From: an uncultured bacterium
Lineage (GTDB): Bacteria > Bacteroidota > Bacteroidia > CAILMK01
DNA: 6,096 nt
Assembly: GCA_903835275.1 (NCBI GenBank)
Contig: CAILMK010000253.1
Coordinates: 1 to 6,096 of the forward strand
Reading direction: 5' to 3'
Made by a program: the position numbers and the translations under genes. The notes beneath the pieces were generated by a model. It did no database searches, had not been told where the DNA came from, and worked only from the letters and a program-made list of their open reading frames with translations. This document shows, piece after piece, positions 4,603 through 6,096 of this stretch. Numbering within the stretch: position 1 is the first letter of the stretch; every line of letters starts with the position of its first letter.

Positions 4603-5853
4603 CTACTTCTTCGGGCTATCATGCCCCATCTTTTCCCTTTTGGTTTTCATGTACTTGGCATTGAATGGATTGGATGCTATATGAAGAGGGATCTTCTCAA
4701 CGATTTCCAGGCCATAGCCTTGAATGGCAGTACGTTTGGATGGATTATTACTGATCAGTTTCATGCGGGAAATACCCAGGTCGCGGAGGATTTGGGCGCC
4801 AACGCCGTAATCGCGCTGGTCGCTTTTGAAGCCCAGAGAAAGATTAGCTTCCACGGTATCAAGTCCTTGCTCCTGAAGCTTGTAAGACATTAGTTTATTG
4901 ATCAAACCAATGCCGCGACCTTCCTGCTGCATATAAAGAACCACACCTTTTCCGGCTTTTTCAATCATTTGCATGGCTGAATGTAGCTGACCGCCGCAAT
5001 CGCAACGGCAGGAACCAAAGATATCGCCGGTAGCACAGGAAGAATGCACACGAACCATGATCGGTTCACCTTCTTTCCATTCTCCTTTGATGAGTGCCAG
5101 ATGGATCTCTCCCGTAGTGGTTTGCTTGTAGGCGCGAAGGATGAAATGTCCCCATTCGGTAGGCATATCCACTTCAATCATACGTTCAATCAGGGATTCG
5201 TGTTGCAGCCTATATTCCACCAGATCCTTGATCGTGATGAGTTTAAGATCGAATTTCTTCGCGATCTTGACCAGATCGGGCAAGCGCGCCATGGTGCCGT
5301 CATCGTTCATGATCTCTACACAAACACCTGCTGGTTCAAATCCTGCCATGCGCGCCAGATCAATCGTCGCTTCGGTATGTCCGGTGCGGCGCAATACTCC
5401 GCCGGCCTTCGCTTTCAGCGGAAATATATGTCCCGGCCTGCCAAAGTCAGCAGGTTTTGTATTCGGATCTATCAGGGCGAGAACGGTTTTAGAGCGGTCG
5501 TGTGCGGATATTCCGGTGGTACATCCATGACCAAGCAAGTCAATACTTACAGTAAAAGGAGTTTCGTGGGAGGTTGTATTATCGATCACCATCAGGTCGA
5601 GGCCCAGCTCCTCGCAGCGGCTTTCAATCACCGGCGCGCAGATCAGTCCGCGGCCGTGTTTGCTCATAAAATTAATGACATGAGGGGTAGTATGACGCGC
5701 CGCGGCGACGAAATCGCCTTCGTTTTCGCGGTCTTCATCATCCACAATGATGATGATCTTACCGTTTTTGATGTCCTCAACGGCAGATTCTATGGAATCG
5801 AATTTTATTTTTGAAGCCTTTGGCTTAACGGTACTTACTTTTGTCTTTGGCAT
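4603..5853 (-). CDS. ribBA: Bifunctional RibBA: DHBP synthase / GTP cyclohydrolase II
   Basis: A 416-residue fusion catalysing the two entry reactions of riboflavin synthesis in the cytoplasm: ribulose 5-phosphate to 3,4-dihydroxy-2-butanone 4-phosphate, and GTP to the diaminopyrimidine intermediate plus formate. The RibB half (about 17-215) shows [10 protein letters not shown] (38-47), RPGHIFPL (139-146) and RTGHTEA (156-162). The RibA half (about 220-400) shows the zinc ligands C273, C284 and C286 (SSCATGD...CDCGGQL), QEGRGIGL (310-317), [12 protein letters not shown] and [16 protein letters not shown]. Both active sites look intact, so neither half is degenerate. ATG 5853 is preferred over an in-frame TTG at 5883, which would add ten residues and sits close to the expected transcription start. 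The first 15 or so residues are a basic extension. The gene stands alone, and no FMN riboswitch consensus is seen upstream. Confidence 0.96.
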   Translation of the reverse strand: MPKTKVSTVKPKASKIKFDSIESAVEDIKNGKIIIIVDDEDRENEGDFVAAARHTTPHVINFMSKHGRGLICAPVIESRCEELGLDLMVIDNTTSHETPFTVSIDLLGHGCTTGISAHDRSKTVLALIDPNTKPADFGRPGHIFPLKAKAGGVLRRTGHTEATIDLARMAGFEPAGVCVEIMNDDGTMARLPDLVKIAKKFDLKLITIKDLVEYRLQHESLIERMIEVDMPTEWGHFILRAYKQTTTGEIHLALIKGEWKEGEPIMVRVHSSCATGDIFGSCRCDCGGQLHSAMQMIEKAGKGVVLYMQQEGRGIGLINKLMSYKLQEQGLDTVEANLSLGFKSDQRDYGVGAQILRDLGISRMKLISNNPSKRTAIQGYGLEIVEKIPLHIASNPFNAKYMKTKREKMGHDSPKK

Positions 5854-5891
5854 AATAGTAAAGTTCTTCCCCGATGAACGCAATTATTGTG

Positions 5892-5899
5892 CAAAATTA
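5892..5899 (-). promoter_or_regulatory. Proximal -7 element of the ribBA promoter
   Basis: TAATTTTG (5899-5892, minus) is an exact TAnnTTTG match, followed by CAC exactly as upstream of the SDR gene. No convincing -33 TTTG is seen at the right distance. The resulting leader would be about 30 nt before ATG 5853, with GGGGAAG as a distant, weak ribosome site. Confidence 0.45.
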
Positions 5900-5964
5900 C
5901 TGAATAGTGCCAAGCTAATATAGTAATAGGGTAATAAAGTGAGGGCGTGATGACGAAATGACAT

Positions 5965-6016
5965 AAATCTAAATTTCACTGGTTCTACGAGAATTTTAGT
6001 GGGAACTCATAGATTT
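5965..6016. other. Nested inverted repeats in the upstream region of ribBA
   Basis: Three pairs of arms nest around one centre: AAATCTA (5965-5971) with TAGATTT (6010-6016), CACT (5977-5980) with AGTG (5998-6001), and TTCT (5983-5986) with AGAA (5990-5993). In a transcript from the distal promoter this could fold into one long interrupted hairpin. The pairing is A/T-rich and may be chance. The rest of 5884-6096 shows no gene. Confidence 0.3.
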
Positions 6017-6020
6017 GCAT

Positions 6021-6052
6021 CAAATATATAACGAAACTTGGAAAACACGAAA
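6021..6052 (-). promoter_or_regulatory. Possible distal promoter of ribBA
   Basis: TATATTTG (6028-6021, minus) is an exact TAnnTTTG match, and TTTC (6052-6049) lies 20 bases upstream, one base from TTTG. It would give a leader of about 160 nt. The region is A/T-rich, so a chance match is possible. Confidence 0.35.
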
Positions 6053-6096
6053 TTTTTTAGCGAGTTGTTGAAACTCGGGGAAGACTGGCAAATAAA

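Noticed and set aside
5044..5814. Long plus-strand ORF (256 codons) opposite ribBA.
   Set aside because: It lies entirely within ribBA, which has full family motifs on the minus strand. The translation shows no recognisable domain and has the composition of an antisense shadow.
6056..6082. Hairpin with arms CGAGTT and AACTCG near the right edge as a terminator.
   Set aside because: No T-run directly follows the hairpin on either strand: the minus strand continues CTAAAAAATTT, and the T-run on the plus strand precedes the stem.
6010..6096. Minus-strand frame open from the right edge to a TGA near 6010 (about 29 codons), possible 3' end of another gene.
   Set aside because: It is Phe/Ser/Asn-rich, A/T-rich and without a recognisable motif, and it overlaps a promoter-like site. 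Too short to support.

Overview
The window looks like a chromosomal segment of a Bacteroidota bacterium, probably from the environmental Chitinophagales/Sphingobacteriales range rather than the genus Bacteroides. The signs are promoters of the TTTG / TAnnTTTG type, weak or absent Shine-Dalgarno sequences on most genes, a secreted enzyme with a type IX secretion C-terminal sorting domain, a fused RibBA, and several families of short palindromic repeats between genes. No phage, CRISPR, rRNA or tRNA is visible.

Layout. 1-404 (-) is the N-terminal part of a GNAT-fold protein running off the left edge. It is divergent from an SDR oxidoreductase (482-1297, +) that starts with TTG. Right after the SDR lies a 484-bp unit (1321-1804): a DUF559 nuclease-like gene bounded by near-perfect 31/32-bp inverted repeats, one of which supplies the G-rich ribosome site and the ATG. 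Next is a 252-bp sequence (1833-2084) that recurs as a 260-bp copy at 4212-4471. The two direct copies flank a secreted glycoside hydrolase family 44 enzyme (2145-4022, +). Repeat and palindrome elements fill 4027-4210 and 4473-4591. A RibBA riboflavin biosynthesis gene (4603-5853, -) and its leader end the window.

The least expected content is inside the 252/260-bp direct repeat. On the minus strand each copy carries a compact transcription unit: a promoter-like pair with 19-nt spacing, an AAGGA ribosome site, an identical 31-codon ORF (hydrophobic N-terminus, strongly basic middle, no acidic residue), and a hairpin plus eight-T terminator. I do not recognise the peptide. The ORF has only two substitutions between copies, both synonymous, while the promoter spacer and terminator region have drifted.

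The protein-coding genes do not form one pathway. They are separate units (lipid or carbonyl reductase-like SDR, GNAT, cell-surface polysaccharide hydrolase, riboflavin synthesis) in a repeat-rich stretch where small elements have accumulated between genes.
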